From: Gluconacetobacter tumulicola
GTDB taxonomy: Bacteria > Pseudomonadota > Alphaproteobacteria > Acetobacterales > Acetobacteraceae
Assembly (NCBI RefSeq): GCF_014174215.1
Contig: NZ_JABEQL010000003.1
Location: 186,001-250,000, forward strand
Length of the DNA: 64,000 nucleotides
Reading direction: 5' to 3'
The notes beneath the pieces were generated by a model. That model saw only the letters and a list, made by a program, of their open reading frames with translations. It ran no database searches and was not told where the DNA came from. Both the position numbers and the translations under genes were made by a program. Each line of letters opens with the position of its first letter. The stretch's first letter is position 1. This document shows, one piece after another, positions 7,612 through 16,556 of this stretch.

Positions 7612-8457
7612 CTATGGCGGGGCCATCTGGGGTGCCACATTCCGAAGTGCTGCGCTCTGCGATGGCTCCCTCGTGTCGCGCGCCGCCACATAGGCCGACA
7701 GAGCCTCGGCGACCTGCTGTGGCGACAGATCGGACGACAAGATGCGCGTCGCCTCGTCGCGCTGGCCTCCCATCGCCAGCACCGCTGCCAGATCGTGACG
7801 CAATTTAATGCTCGCCGTGGCATCTTCGGCGAAGGGGCGAACCATGCGCTCGGCTGCGCCTGCGTCGCCGCTCATCGCCAGGGACAGCGCCAGATTGACC
7901 TGAGCGCCGATCATCTGCGGGTTCGCCGCCAGCGCGCTGCGATATGCCATCTGGGCATCGTCATGACGGCGCAGCAGATCCCGCGCCACGCCAAGATCGT
8001 TCCACGCGGCGGCATTGCCCGGTTCCCGATCAACCGAGAATTGGAACTGCCGCTCGGCCTCGGCCGGATGGGTCGCCAGCAGGCATCGTCCCAGCCCCAA
8101 ATGGGCGGCGGCCAGGCCCGGACGCCCACGCAGGGCCGCGCGATAACTCCATTCCGCCTGCTCCAGCCGCCCAAGTGCCGTGAGCGCGTCGCCCTGAAGC
8201 AACGCGGCCTCCACATCGGTCGGATCATCAGTCAGGCGAGCCGTGGTGGCGCGCAAAGCGATCTGCGGCGCACCACCCCGCAACGCTGCCCGCGCGACCT
8301 CCAGATTTCTGCTCTCATCATGATCCTTGCCACCGCCGGCGGCACAGGCGGACAGAACCCCTGCCAACAGCACGACGAAGGCCCATCTCTTACTCAAGAA
8401 CCACCTCACAAACGATATTCCGCCTAATACATCAGGGGTGACGATGATGAAGAACAT
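7612..8457 (-). CDS. tadD: TadD-like TPR lipoprotein
   Basis: 281 aa from the furthest ATG. A lipoprotein signal ends in LAGVLSAC. Tetratricopeptide repeats then run over about residues 55-260 (EAALLQGDALTALGRLEQAE, AAAHLGLGRCLLATHPAEAE, AAWNDLGVARDLLRRHDDAQ). TadD family lipoproteins act as pilotins or scaffolds for the tad secretin. The ATG start overlaps tadC by 26 bp. A GTG at 8409, preceded by GGCGGA, would give the more typical short basic signal peptide (VRWFLSKRW...) and is the likelier start. Confidence 0.8.
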   Translation of the reverse strand: MFFIIVTPDVLGGISFVRWFLSKRWAFVVLLAGVLSACAAGGGKDHDESRNLEVARAALRGGAPQIALRATTARLTDDPTDVEAALLQGDALTALGRLEQAEWSYRAALRGRPGLAAAHLGLGRCLLATHPAEAERQFQFSVDREPGNAAAWNDLGVARDLLRRHDDAQMAYRSALAANPQMIGAQVNLALSLAMSGDAGAAERMVRPFAEDATASIKLRHDLAAVLAMGGQRDEATRILSSDLSPQQVAEALSAYVAARDTREPSQSAALRNVAPQMAPP

Positions 8458-9382
8458 GCATCACCTGAATCCCGGCGGGGCCGCCGGCGATCAGGAACAC
8501 GCAGGGCATGATGAACAGCAGCGTGGGCAGCGTCAGCAGAACCGCCAGCCGTGCAGCACCGGCCTCGTAGCGCGTCAGGGTTTCCTGCCGCAGTTCTGCC
8601 GACAATCCGCGCAGAGCGCCCGTAATCGGCGTTCCATATTGCTGCGTCTGCAACAGGGTCGTCGTCAGCCGCCTCAGCCCCTCGACTCCGGTGCGCGCGC
8701 CGAGATTGATCAGCGCCTGCCTTGTATCGGCAATCACGCTCAGTTCGCTGGCCGTCTGGGCGAACTCGCCGGCAATCGCAGGAGACATCTTCTGCAATTC
8801 GACGCTGACCTGGACAATAGCGGGCCCCAGCCCGATCCCGGCCTGAGTGCAGATCACCATCACATCCAGCGCATCGGGCAGGCCGCGTTCGACCTGCCTC
8901 AGATAGCGGTTGCGCCGTGCCCGCATGATGAAATCCGGCAATAGCAGCCCCCCGATCGCGGCCGCCGCCGCAAGAGCCCGGTGAAGCAAGGGCGGCAGGT
9001 CACCCCCCAACCGGGACAGGATGACGACCACCAGCAGCGGCAAAAGCGTCGCCAGCAGAATCTTGATTCCGATGAACAGGCTGACGGTGTTGGCACCGCG
9101 CACTCCCGTCGTGGCCAGGGATGCCCGGAGTTCGTCCAGCGTGCCGGTGGGCAACAATCCCAGCCTGACAATCCATTGGCCCAGGGCGGCAACCAGGCGC
9201 AATGAGGACGTGCCCAATCCCCTAACCCCTACCAACGATGCCGCACGCGCCATCGGTTGCGCTTGCAGGTCGTGCAATCGTCGCTGTATCCGTCGCTTCC
9301 TTACCGTCAGCGGTACCAGCATCGCCGCCGCGAGCAGCGTCGCACCCGTCGCCACACCTAGCGCGAGCATCAGGACGGTCAT
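8432..9382 (-). CDS. tadC: TadC inner-membrane platform protein
   Basis: 316 aa, type II secretion F (GspF-like) domain protein. Hydrophobic segments at the N-terminus (MTVLMLALGVATGATLLAAA), in the middle and at the C-terminus surround a cytoplasmic helical domain (ERGLPDALDVMVICTQAGIG). The ATG at 9382 overlaps the tadB stop by ATGA and is preferred over an ATG 132 bp upstream that lies wholly inside tadB. It works with TadB and the ATPase TadA to extrude Flp pilin. Confidence 0.87.
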   Translation of the reverse strand: MTVLMLALGVATGATLLAAAMLVPLTVRKRRIQRRLHDLQAQPMARAASLVGVRGLGTSSLRLVAALGQWIVRLGLLPTGTLDELRASLATTGVRGANTVSLFIGIKILLATLLPLLVVVILSRLGGDLPPLLHRALAAAAAIGGLLLPDFIMRARRNRYLRQVERGLPDALDVMVICTQAGIGLGPAIVQVSVELQKMSPAIAGEFAQTASELSVIADTRQALINLGARTGVEGLRRLTTTLLQTQQYGTPITGALRGLSAELRQETLTRYEAGAARLAVLLTLPTLLFIMPCVFLIAGGPAGIQVMHVLHHRHP

Positions 9383-10347
9383 CTCAGGGTCCTGCGGATG
9401 ATCGTGCGCATCATGAGAATGCCCATCGTCAGCGACCCGGCGGCGAGCGCCAGAATCGCATGCCCCGCCGGGTCCGAGAATAGCAGGCGGATATAGGCCC
9501 GGTTCGTCAGCCACAGCATCAGGCCCAACACCAGGGGCAGTACGGCCAGCACCGCCGCGCTGGCCCGCGCCTCGGACGCCAGAGCATAGCCACGGGCTTT
9601 CAAGGCCAGCCGCTTACGGATGACATCGGCCAACCCTTCCAGTGTGACGCGAGGCGAGCCGCCGGTCTGGGCTTGCAGCGCCAGGGCAGTGGCAAAAAAC
9701 CGATATTCCGGCAGGCCCGATCGGACGGCCAGGTCGCGCAGCCCGTCTTCCATCGAAACCCCGATGGAAAGCTGCTCCAGCATGCGGGAAAATTCCGATC
9801 CCGTCGGCTTCGGCGCCTCGCGAGCCACCCCTCGCATCGCTTCCAGCACCGGAATGCCCACACTGACCGATCGGACGATCGTCGACAGTACATCAGGAAA
9901 CTGGCGAAGCTGCCGCCCTTGCCGCCTTTCGATCATCCAGCCGAATGTCGCGCGGCACAGGCATATCCCACCGATAATCATGACCGGAATCGCAAGAAGG
10001 CCCAGAGCCTCTTTCATCATAATCATGAAAGAACCCGCCGCAATGAATACCCCGATCGGCACCATCCACCACGGCACGGGATAAAGATCCGCCCCAGCCA
10101 TATCGACGCCCAAAAGCCCAATTGCACTTAGGGCCAGCGGACGCCGTATACGTTGCTGCCGCCTGAACGCCGACAGTTCGACATGAGGTGCCGGGCGATG
10201 GGGGCGCGCCACGGCCGCCAGCCGTGCGTCTCGCTGACGGCTTCTCTTATGCGTTCGCACGGCCCGCAGGCCGGTGGCGCTCATGGCCAGCAGCCACAGG
10301 CCGGACAGAACCAGCAACATCGTCGGTGAAGCCCCGCCCGTCAGCAT
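9379..10347 (-). CDS. tadB: TadB inner-membrane platform protein
   Basis: 322 aa GspF-family protein with an N-terminal membrane helix, two further helices around residues 90-130 and a C-terminal helix. The cytoplasmic domain carries the family pattern QFPDVLSTIVRSVSVGIPVL and LPEYRFFATALALQAQTGG. It overlaps the end of tadA by 7 bp and is translationally coupled to tadC. Platform of the Flp pilus assembly ATPase. Confidence 0.87.
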   Translation of the reverse strand: MLTGGASPTMLLVLSGLWLLAMSATGLRAVRTHKRSRQRDARLAAVARPHRPAPHVELSAFRRQQRIRRPLALSAIGLLGVDMAGADLYPVPWWMVPIGVFIAAGSFMIMMKEALGLLAIPVMIIGGICLCRATFGWMIERRQGRQLRQFPDVLSTIVRSVSVGIPVLEAMRGVAREAPKPTGSEFSRMLEQLSIGVSMEDGLRDLAVRSGLPEYRFFATALALQAQTGGSPRVTLEGLADVIRKRLALKARGYALASEARASAAVLAVLPLVLGLMLWLTNRAYIRLLFSDPAGHAILALAAGSLTMGILMMRTIIRRTLR

Positions 10348-11564
10348 TCGCCAGCGGCCTGCTCAAGAGCGGCATGCCATTCGCGCTCCAGGCCGAAACA
10401 GACCAGCCGACGCAGGAAAGCCGGCGGCATGCGACTGACCGCATAGCGCCCGATCAGGCGCCCATCCGCCCCCTCCCCCTGAATCTCGAAGCGGAAGATG
10501 TCATTGAGTGTAACGACATCGCCATCCATGCCGCAGATTTCCGTGACCTGAACAATGCGCCGGCCGCCATCGCGCTGGCGCTGCACCTGAATGATCAAGT
10601 CGATGGCACCGACGATCTGGGTACGGATCGCGTGCAAAGGCAGAGCCATATTGCCCATCTGCACCATGTTCTCGATACGCGTCAGCGCATCCCGGGTGGT
10701 ATTTGCATGTACCGTGGACATGCTGCCGTCATGACCGGTATTCATCGCTTGCAGCATGTCAAAGGCTTCCTGCCCCCGGCATTCCCCGATGATGATACGG
10801 TCGGGGCGCATACGCAGCGCGTTGCGCATCAGTTCGCGCTGCGCGATTTCCCCGCGCCCCTCCAGGTTCGCCGGCCGCGTTTCCAAGCGCACTACATGCG
10901 GCTGCTGCAATTGCAGTTCCGCCGCGTCCTCGATGGTAATCACCCGCTCCCCGGAATCGATCAACCGCGAGAGGGCGTTCAGCAACGTCGTCTTGCCGGC
11001 CCCAGTGCCACCGGAAACGATAATGTTCAGCCGCGCATGGGCGGCGATGCGCAGCACGCGCGCGACCGGCGCGCTCAGCGTGCCGAAGGCGAGCAGCCGC
11101 TCGAAATCGATGATCTGCCGCCCGAATTTCCGGATCGTCAGATACGGGCCGTCGAGGGCCAGTGGTGGAAAGACAATATTGACGCGCGACCCGTCCCGCA
11201 GCCGCGCATCCGTCATCGGGTTCGATTCGTCGATCCGCCGCCCGACGGCAGACGCGATCCGCTGGCAGACCGCCACCAGATGGGCCGTATCGCGGAACCG
11301 CACCCCAGAGGCGATCAGCCTACCCCTCGTTTCAACGAAGACCTTCTCAGGTCCGTTCACCATAATTTCGCTGATTGCCTCATCATCCAGAAGCGGCTCC
11401 AGCGGACCCAGTCCGAGCATGTCAAAGACAAGTTCCTCGGCCAGGACCCGCTGCTCGCGACTATTCAACTGGATGCGCCGCTCGGTCGCGATTTCGGAAA
11501 TCAGCCGCTCCATATCCGCCCGCAGCCGCTCCGGCGCCATGACGGCCACAGCCGCCGGATCCAA
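10341..11564 (-). CDS. tadA: TadA/CpaF pilus assembly ATPase; true 5' end upstream and probably frameshifted
   Basis: Type II/IV secretion ATPase that powers Flp pilus assembly. It has Walker A GGTGAGKTT (185-193 from this start), Walker B ITIEDAAELQ with ETRPAN, the His box MNTGHDGSMSTVHANT, and the family start LLGLGPLEPLL-type sequence at about 50-60. The frame opens with TTG in mid-domain: upstream in the same frame to about 11730 the reading continues with CpaF-like sequence (LPILADLRAICLDR) but without an ATG or GTG. An ATG at 11736, overlapping the cpaE stop by ATGA, opens the adjacent frame with MTGFQPPLFGRRMVVG, a credible CpaF N-terminus. The two frames would join by skipping one base around 11610-11660. 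The ATPase core is intact. Confidence 0.85.
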   Translation of the reverse strand: MDPAAVAVMAPERLRADMERLISEIATERRIQLNSREQRVLAEELVFDMLGLGPLEPLLDDEAISEIMVNGPEKVFVETRGRLIASGVRFRDTAHLVAVCQRIASAVGRRIDESNPMTDARLRDGSRVNIVFPPLALDGPYLTIRKFGRQIIDFERLLAFGTLSAPVARVLRIAAHARLNIIVSGGTGAGKTTLLNALSRLIDSGERVITIEDAAELQLQQPHVVRLETRPANLEGRGEIAQRELMRNALRMRPDRIIIGECRGQEAFDMLQAMNTGHDGSMSTVHANTTRDALTRIENMVQMGNMALPLHAIRTQIVGAIDLIIQVQRQRDGGRRIVQVTEICGMDGDVVTLNDIFRFEIQGEGADGRLIGRYAVSRMPPAFLRRLVCFGLEREWHAALEQAAGEC

Positions 11565-11732
11565 CCGGTCCAGACAGATCGCACGCAGATCGGCAAGGAT
11601 CGGAAGTGGCAGGCTGGCACCGGCGGGTTCCGTCCTGACCGGAGGACCGTTCTGCCCGCGTGGCCGGATCGGGCGCCGAGAGCGGCATACCCACGACCAT
11701 ACGCCGGCCGAAGAGCGGAGGCTGAAACCCCG

Positions 11733-12959
11733 TCATCGCCAACCGAACGGCAGCCAGCGCCGTCCGGTCCCGGCTGTCACCGACACCGACAATCCGGACC
11801 CGACATCCAGCATCCCCACTGCGTCGACCTGCCGCGCCAGTTCCAGCATTGCATTGCGGAACGCGCCGCGCGTGGCTGCCGCCGCCTCGCCCAGCGTTTC
11901 GGCATTGCCGATCTGGCGTGGCAGGTCGGGAATGGTTAGGTCGACGTGACTTTTGAGCGCGTCCTCTACCTGCCGGCGGTTCAGCGCACCCACTCGGCCT
12001 ACGCGGTTCAGGACCAGAACCGGTCGCTGCTTCTGCAATGGGCCGGGAGGAACCTCCAACAGTCTCAAGGTCTCGCGCACCGATGCCAGGGTTGGCTCCA
12101 GAACCAGGACGCGCTGATGCACCTCCACCAGCAAGTCACGGCCGAACGCATTCGGCACGAACGGCACATCCGCCACAATAAAATTATATCGATTCCGCAA
12201 CGCACCCAACAGGGCGCGCGTCGCGCCTGGCGCGCAGTTCAGTTCGGTCATGAAATCGAGGCGATCCGCCAGCACATGAAGCCTTTCGGCCACCGGGACG
12301 GCTGCGCGTTCCGCCAGCAGCACGTCGATCCGCTCGGGCATTTCCAGCGCTTGGCACAACCCCGTTCCCGCTGCCACATCCAGCAGCAGGGCCGCTATCC
12401 CCCGATACAGGTCGGCATCCAGCATTACCGTATGGCGCTGCATCGCCACGCCAGATAACCAGGCCAGATTGGTGGCAATGGTCGAAGCGCCGACTCCGCC
12501 CCGCACGCCCGTAACGGTCACGCACCTGCCGCCATTGTCGCGCTCAGGGATCTGACCCACCAGCACCGGCCCGAATTCACGCGCGATCTTCTCGCGCGTC
12601 AACGGGCGCGGCAGATATTCCAACACACCGAGCCCGCGCGTGACCTCGCGATAGAAATCCGCACTATCGATGCTGCCGATCAGCAACACCAAAACATCCG
12701 GCTCAACCACATGGGCCAATTCGCGCAGGGCGCTAATCGGCTGCTTCTCGTCCCCGATATCGACAATCAGTACTTTCGGCGTCGCCTGCTTGCGCAAAGC
12801 GGCGGTGGCAGCCCGAACAGACCCACGGCGAAGATCGATCGTTAAACCGACGAACGGTCCCAGCCCGTCGCGAATGATCGCCTCCGTCGCGGCGTCGCCT
12901 ACAAAACCCACCAGAAATGGTCTGTCATGCCGGCCCGCCGTATCCATTCCGCCCGTCAT
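11733..12959 (-). CDS. cpaE: CpaE/TadZ pilus localisation ATPase
   Basis: 408 aa. An N-terminal receiver-like domain without an obvious phospho-acceptor cluster (about 15-135) is followed by a ParA/MinD-type ATPase with the deviant P-loop TGVRGGVGASTIATNLAW (about 150-167), as in CpaE/TadZ. This protein places the pilus machine at the pole and recruits other Tad parts. It lies 3 bp after the cpaD-like gene and ends in an ATGA overlap with the probable tadA start. Confidence 0.85.
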   Translation of the reverse strand: MTGGMDTAGRHDRPFLVGFVGDAATEAIIRDGLGPFVGLTIDLRRGSVRAATAALRKQATPKVLIVDIGDEKQPISALRELAHVVEPDVLVLLIGSIDSADFYREVTRGLGVLEYLPRPLTREKIAREFGPVLVGQIPERDNGGRCVTVTGVRGGVGASTIATNLAWLSGVAMQRHTVMLDADLYRGIAALLLDVAAGTGLCQALEMPERIDVLLAERAAVPVAERLHVLADRLDFMTELNCAPGATRALLGALRNRYNFIVADVPFVPNAFGRDLLVEVHQRVLVLEPTLASVRETLRLLEVPPGPLQKQRPVLVLNRVGRVGALNRRQVEDALKSHVDLTIPDLPRQIGNAETLGEAAAATRGAFRNAMLELARQVDAVGMLDVGSGLSVSVTAGTGRRWLPFGWR

Positions 12960-12962
12960 CGT

Positions 12963-13316
12963 TCAGTATCCGTATGCGGAAACGGGCAAGCTGCCGTTTC
13001 CACCGGCCGCCGATCCCGATCCGGATCCCATGCCACCGCCGAAAATCCCGCTGGTGGATGGCAGGCGCTTCGGCTTGTCCTCCCATACATGCTCGATCGC
13101 CAGCACCGCAGCCTGCCCGTCCGTCTCCTGATCCGATCCTCCTCTCGCAAGATCATGCGGATCGGCCACCATCGCCGCCAGATTTGCCTGATTGGCGCCA
13201 GCCGGATGCCAGGCATAGGGCTTGCGGTATGGCTCCAGTGAGGAGCAGCTCGCCAGAAAAGCCAGGGCACAGAACAGCAGATCGCGCCGGAAATGCCTCA
13301 TGCCATTCCCCTTCAT
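12963..13316 (-). CDS. Short CpaD-like pilus lipoprotein
   Basis: 117 aa. Lipoprotein signal with FLASC lipobox (Cys at about residue 24), then SSLEPYRKPYAWHPAGANQA resembling CpaD's start of the mature protein, with Asn/Ala-rich LAAMVADPHDLARGG as in CpaD (which characteristically has NLAAMVxDPxDL). The C-terminal tail is Gly/Ser-rich. CpaD family members are usually around 200 aa, so this is a reduced version. It sits between the secretin and cpaE, the standard cpaD position, and starts in an ATGA overlap with cpaC. Confidence 0.75.
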   Translation of the reverse strand: MKGNGMRHFRRDLLFCALAFLASCSSLEPYRKPYAWHPAGANQANLAAMVADPHDLARGGSDQETDGQAAVLAIEHVWEDKPKRLPSTSGIFGGGMGSGSGSAAGGNGSLPVSAYGY

Positions 13317-14710
13317 TCGACGAAAAAACCGGCACTGCCGGGAACAACGACCGGCCGGGCGGGCTGCGTGGGCATCGCCTGCCGCAGCAACAGCAGGCGG
13401 TCCAACTCGCCGGGCACCTCCGCCATATCGGTCGGTGCCGTCATGCGGGTGCGATCAGCTACCGGTCGTACCAGATACGGCGTGACCAGAATGACCAGTT
13501 CGGTCTCCTGCCGGTTGAAATTGCCAGACCGGAACAGCGAACCCAGCACCGGGATATCACCGGCACCGGGAATGGCCTTGGTCGAATCCGTCAGCGAGTC
13601 CTCTAGCAGCCCGGCAATGGCGAAAGTCTCGCCGCTACCCAGCTCCACCGTCGTCTCCGCCCGCCGGACGGTCAGGGCCGGAATGACGGAGGTAGAACCA
13701 GACGTGGTGACCGAGACGCTATTCTGGTTGCTCAACTGGCTTACTTCCGGCACCACATGCAGGTTGATCCGCCCGTTGCTGAAGACCGTCGGCAGAAATG
13801 CCAGACTGACGCCGTAGCTCTTGAAGGCAACCGAAATGGCTCCGGCCTGCTGCGCCAAGGGAATGGGATATTGGCCTCCCACCTGAAAGCTGGCGCTCTG
13901 TCCACTCATGACCGTCAGATTCGGCTCCGCAAGCAGACGCACCAGATTATCCTGAGCCAACGCATCCACTACGCCGTTAACGTTACTGCCCAGGCAAAAC
14001 GGATTGCGGGTGGCGACGCAGGCAGCCGTGCTGGCATTCATGTTCAGCGTCAGCGCCGGAAAACTGCCGAACTTTCCCATGTTGCCGACCGCCTGCCAGT
14101 CGATGCCCAGTTGACGAACAACATTCCGGTCCATCTCGGCGATCCGCACGACCAGCGTGACCTGGGTAGCCGAACGGATAGCGATCCGGTTGTTCACCCC
14201 TTGGCCATCGGACAGAAACCCCCGCGCGATCTCTTCCGCCTTCGCCGCATCCTCGGGCGCTTCGACTACACCCGTCAGCACCAGATTCCGCAGATCGGTC
14301 TGAATCCGGACCTGGCTGCCGGGCAGTTGTCGCGCGATCTCGGCTTCGGCCTGCGATGCCCCGTAATGCGACGGCGTAACGTCGATCGTAAATTGCGCGA
14401 TCACCCGACCATTGGCATCGCTCGCCATGACCGTGGTCCGGCCGGCTGCCACGCCGTAGAGAACCATGCTCGTCCCCCCTGCAGGACGAACCTGCACGAT
14501 CTTGGGATCAACGACGAAGATCCTTGCGGCAGGGCCAGACAGGTATTCCATGTGCCCGCTGCCAGCCTCCAGGCGAAGAGCATGCACCCCGTCGGCCGTT
14601 TCTCCCGTGCCGGTTTCCTGCCCACGGGGGCTCGTCAACGGCAGGGCGCAAAGGGCCGCCGCCGCGATCAGTCGCACCGCGACCCGGGCCGCAACCATGC
14701 CACCCCGCAT
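13313..14710 (-). CDS. cpaC: CpaC/RcpA outer-membrane secretin of the Flp pilus
   Basis: 465 aa. Signal peptide (hydrophobic to about residue 27), pilus and BON-type N domains (about 40-200; ARIFVVDPKIVQVRPAGGTS, LVLTGVVEAPEDAAKAEEIA), and C-terminal type II/III secretin domain (VVPEVSQLSN, then ETELVILVTPYLVRPV). It forms the outer-membrane channel for the pilus. The start overlaps the cpaB stop by one base (TGATG). Confidence 0.9.
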   Translation of the reverse strand: MRGGMVAARVAVRLIAAAALCALPLTSPRGQETGTGETADGVHALRLEAGSGHMEYLSGPAARIFVVDPKIVQVRPAGGTSMVLYGVAAGRTTVMASDANGRVIAQFTIDVTPSHYGASQAEAEIARQLPGSQVRIQTDLRNLVLTGVVEAPEDAAKAEEIARGFLSDGQGVNNRIAIRSATQVTLVVRIAEMDRNVVRQLGIDWQAVGNMGKFGSFPALTLNMNASTAACVATRNPFCLGSNVNGVVDALAQDNLVRLLAEPNLTVMSGQSASFQVGGQYPIPLAQQAGAISVAFKSYGVSLAFLPTVFSNGRINLHVVPEVSQLSNQNSVSVTTSGSTSVIPALTVRRAETTVELGSGETFAIAGLLEDSLTDSTKAIPGAGDIPVLGSLFRSGNFNRQETELVILVTPYLVRPVADRTRMTAPTDMAEVPGELDRLLLLRQAMPTQPARPVVVPGSAGFFVE

Positions 14711-15534
14711 CAGAACCGAACCTCCTTTCCATCCGCTCCGCCCTCATAGAGCATGACCGAACGGGTAGTCGGGGCCGGTACCGTGCCATCGCGCATGGTC
14801 CGCGAAACATCACCTGCCCAGGCGGCAGGCGGTGTCCGTTCGGGTCCGATGCCGGGCTGTGCCGAGCGCACCGCAAGCGACAGGCGCCCCATATGCGTCG
14901 CTACAGAAACCTGCTCCGCCTGGGTTGCGGTAACCTCCAGCGTCACCGTTCGCGCCTGTGGCTGCCTGCCAGCATCGCCTCCCTGCACCAGGCGGCGGTC
15001 GATGGCGATCACCCGCACGTTCGACAAAACGATTTCGGCCACCACGCGCCGTTCGGTCCGAGGTTCGGTGGGAAAAGTCTGGGTCAGGATCAGGTCAACA
15101 TGGTCACCAGGCCAGATCAGCCCGGCCGTTCCCGTAATCGCATCGACGCCGACCGTCACCGCCCGCATGCCTCCATGCAGCGCGACGGCCAGAAACCCCC
15201 TGTCGCCCGGACGCAGTAGATCTGCAGATCGCAAAACCATCCCGCTCGCGGCGCCATGAAGCAGCATGGCACCTGTCAGCGCTTCACGTGCTTCGGGCGA
15301 ATCAATTGTCATATCGGTACCTGCCCGTTCCCGGGGGATGTCGACCGTGGTTACGTCCTCCGGCTTCAGCAGATATCCTCCATCCAGTGGCCGGGACGCA
15401 GCCAGTACCCTGACCATGACGACTTGCCGCACCACCGGTTTCGCGATCGGAGGATGGGTCGCAATCCATGCCACCGTCCCGAATCCCCCCAGCCCGGTTG
15501 CCATAAGAACAAAGAAAACAGAACGAAACATCAC
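14710..15534 (-). CDS. cpaB: CpaB/RcpC Flp pilus assembly protein
   Basis: 274 aa. An N-terminal membrane anchor (about 4-22) is followed by a SAF/beta-clip domain (MVRVLAASRPLDGGYLLKPE, GDRGFLAVALHGGMRAVTVG) and the conserved GLIWPGDHVDLILT. CpaB is a periplasmic factor that cooperates with the secretin. It starts 10 bp after the prepilin peptidase stop. Confidence 0.88.
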   Translation of the reverse strand: MMFRSVFFVLMATGLGGFGTVAWIATHPPIAKPVVRQVVMVRVLAASRPLDGGYLLKPEDVTTVDIPRERAGTDMTIDSPEAREALTGAMLLHGAASGMVLRSADLLRPGDRGFLAVALHGGMRAVTVGVDAITGTAGLIWPGDHVDLILTQTFPTEPRTERRVVAEIVLSNVRVIAIDRRLVQGGDAGRQPQARTVTLEVTATQAEQVSVATHMGRLSLAVRSAQPGIGPERTPPAAWAGDVSRTMRDGTVPAPTTRSVMLYEGGADGKEVRF

Positions 15535-15544
15535 ATGGACCCGA

Positions 15545-16063
15545 TTACAGGAGGACGATCAGACTTCCTCCCGTTATGGCGCAGACATAGGGTAGAGAGC
15601 ATCCGCGACGTAGCCGCCAGCGCTCGATCCGCAGGACACGTCCGATGCCGTTCCGCGGGACCGTCCCCCCATAGTGCGACGGCAGGCTGGCCCTGCCCAA
15701 CAGATAAGCCAGCGCCAGCACACCGCCAGCCAATGCGATATCCATAACCAGCACCGGCACCTGGTCGGGGCGCAACGCCAGCCCCACGGCCCCCAGCAAC
15801 TTGGCGTCTCCGCCCCCCATCCAGCCACGCGACCAGCAGGCTACCCCCAATGCGAACAGGCACAGGCCGGACAGGAGCCCGCGCCACGGATGGCCGTTCA
15901 GACAGGCGAGGAGAAAATCCAGCCCTGCGACGCCCAGAACCAGTTGGTCGGAGACCTGCCGGGTTGCGATATCATGAAGAGCAGCCCGCAACAAAAGCAC
16001 GACCACACCGCCCAGACAGGCCAAGGTCAGAAACCACCCGGCCATTCCGACATGAAACATCAC
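15545..16063 (-). CDS. cpaA: CpaA/TadV prepilin peptidase
   Basis: 172 aa A24-type aspartic prepilin peptidase without the N-terminal methylase part, as usual for tad systems. Catalytic aspartates lie in HDIATRQVSDQL (about residue 30) and in MGGGDAKLLGA (about residue 92, the GxGDxK motif). Several membrane helices are visible. It would cleave the Flp prepilin and the TadE-type pseudopilins. The first codon is GTG at 16063 with an ATG immediately after it; the ribosome site is weak. Confidence 0.88.
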   Translation of the reverse strand: MMFHVGMAGWFLTLACLGGVVVLLLRAALHDIATRQVSDQLVLGVAGLDFLLACLNGHPWRGLLSGLCLFALGVACWSRGWMGGGDAKLLGAVGLALRPDQVPVLVMDIALAGGVLALAYLLGRASLPSHYGGTVPRNGIGRVLRIERWRLRRGCSLPYVCAITGGSLIVLL

Positions 16064-16113
16064 GAAGGATATCGACCCCGACTAGGGGCAGCCGACATGG
16101 TTACCCGCCCTCG

Positions 16114-16335
16114 TTACTGGGCACTCACACCACCATTCTGGGAGGTCCCGGTAGTCGAGTCGGTCGTCGGAAGCTGGCTCGCCACGCTGTTGAATGTATT
16201 ACCCAGATTCTTGCCCAAAGTCGTCAAGGCGGTAATGGCCACGACAGCAACCAGCGCTGCGATCAGCCCATATTCCAGCATAGTTACGCCCCGACGATCG
16301 CATTTCAGGGCCACAATTTCCCGCATGAACCGCAT
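16114..16335 (-). CDS. flp: Flp-type major pilin
   Basis: 73 aa prepilin. A short basic leader ends in Gly, followed by the Flp signature with cleavage predicted between G16 and V17 (DRRG/VTMLEYGLIAALVAV, Glu at mature position 5 and Tyr at 6), a 20-residue hydrophobic helix and a short Ser/Thr/Gln-rich tail. The ATG at 16335 is preceded by GAGAGGG at good distance. An ATG 69 bp upstream would add an atypical leader and is not preferred. First gene of the minus-strand tad operon and its presumed structural subunit. Confidence 0.88.
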   Translation of the reverse strand: MRFMREIVALKCDRRGVTMLEYGLIAALVAVVAITALTTLGKNLGNTFNSVASQLPTTDSTTGTSQNGGVSAQ

Positions 16336-16458
16336 GACATTCGCCCTCTCCAAATATTCTTGAGAGCCCACAAATCCGCTGGACAGACTCAATACCGATT
16401 GCATTCACGATACCGAATGCCCCGAAACGGGCCGGCTTTTCAATCGTTTTTCAAGTCA

Positions 16459-16464
16459 ATATTA
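16459..16464 (-). promoter_or_regulatory. Candidate extended -10 element upstream of flp
   Basis: On the minus strand TGTTAATAT occurs in a locally AT-rich stretch about 125 bp before the flp start. No good -35 was found. It is the only promoter-like sequence in the 220 bp between flp and the glycosyltransferase end. Confidence 0.25.
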
Positions 16465-16556
16465 ACATGTTAGCCACGAAAACCGGGCCTGTCCATACGG
16501 GGCCCGTGGAAAATCACATGATAGTGTCATGTCGTTTGCGCCACCCGGGCAGTTCC

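Noticed and set aside
10188-11939. 583-aa plus-strand frame across tadA and cpaE
   Set aside because: Composition (Arg, His, Gln, Pro) is typical of antisense of GC-rich genes; the minus-strand genes have clear motifs.
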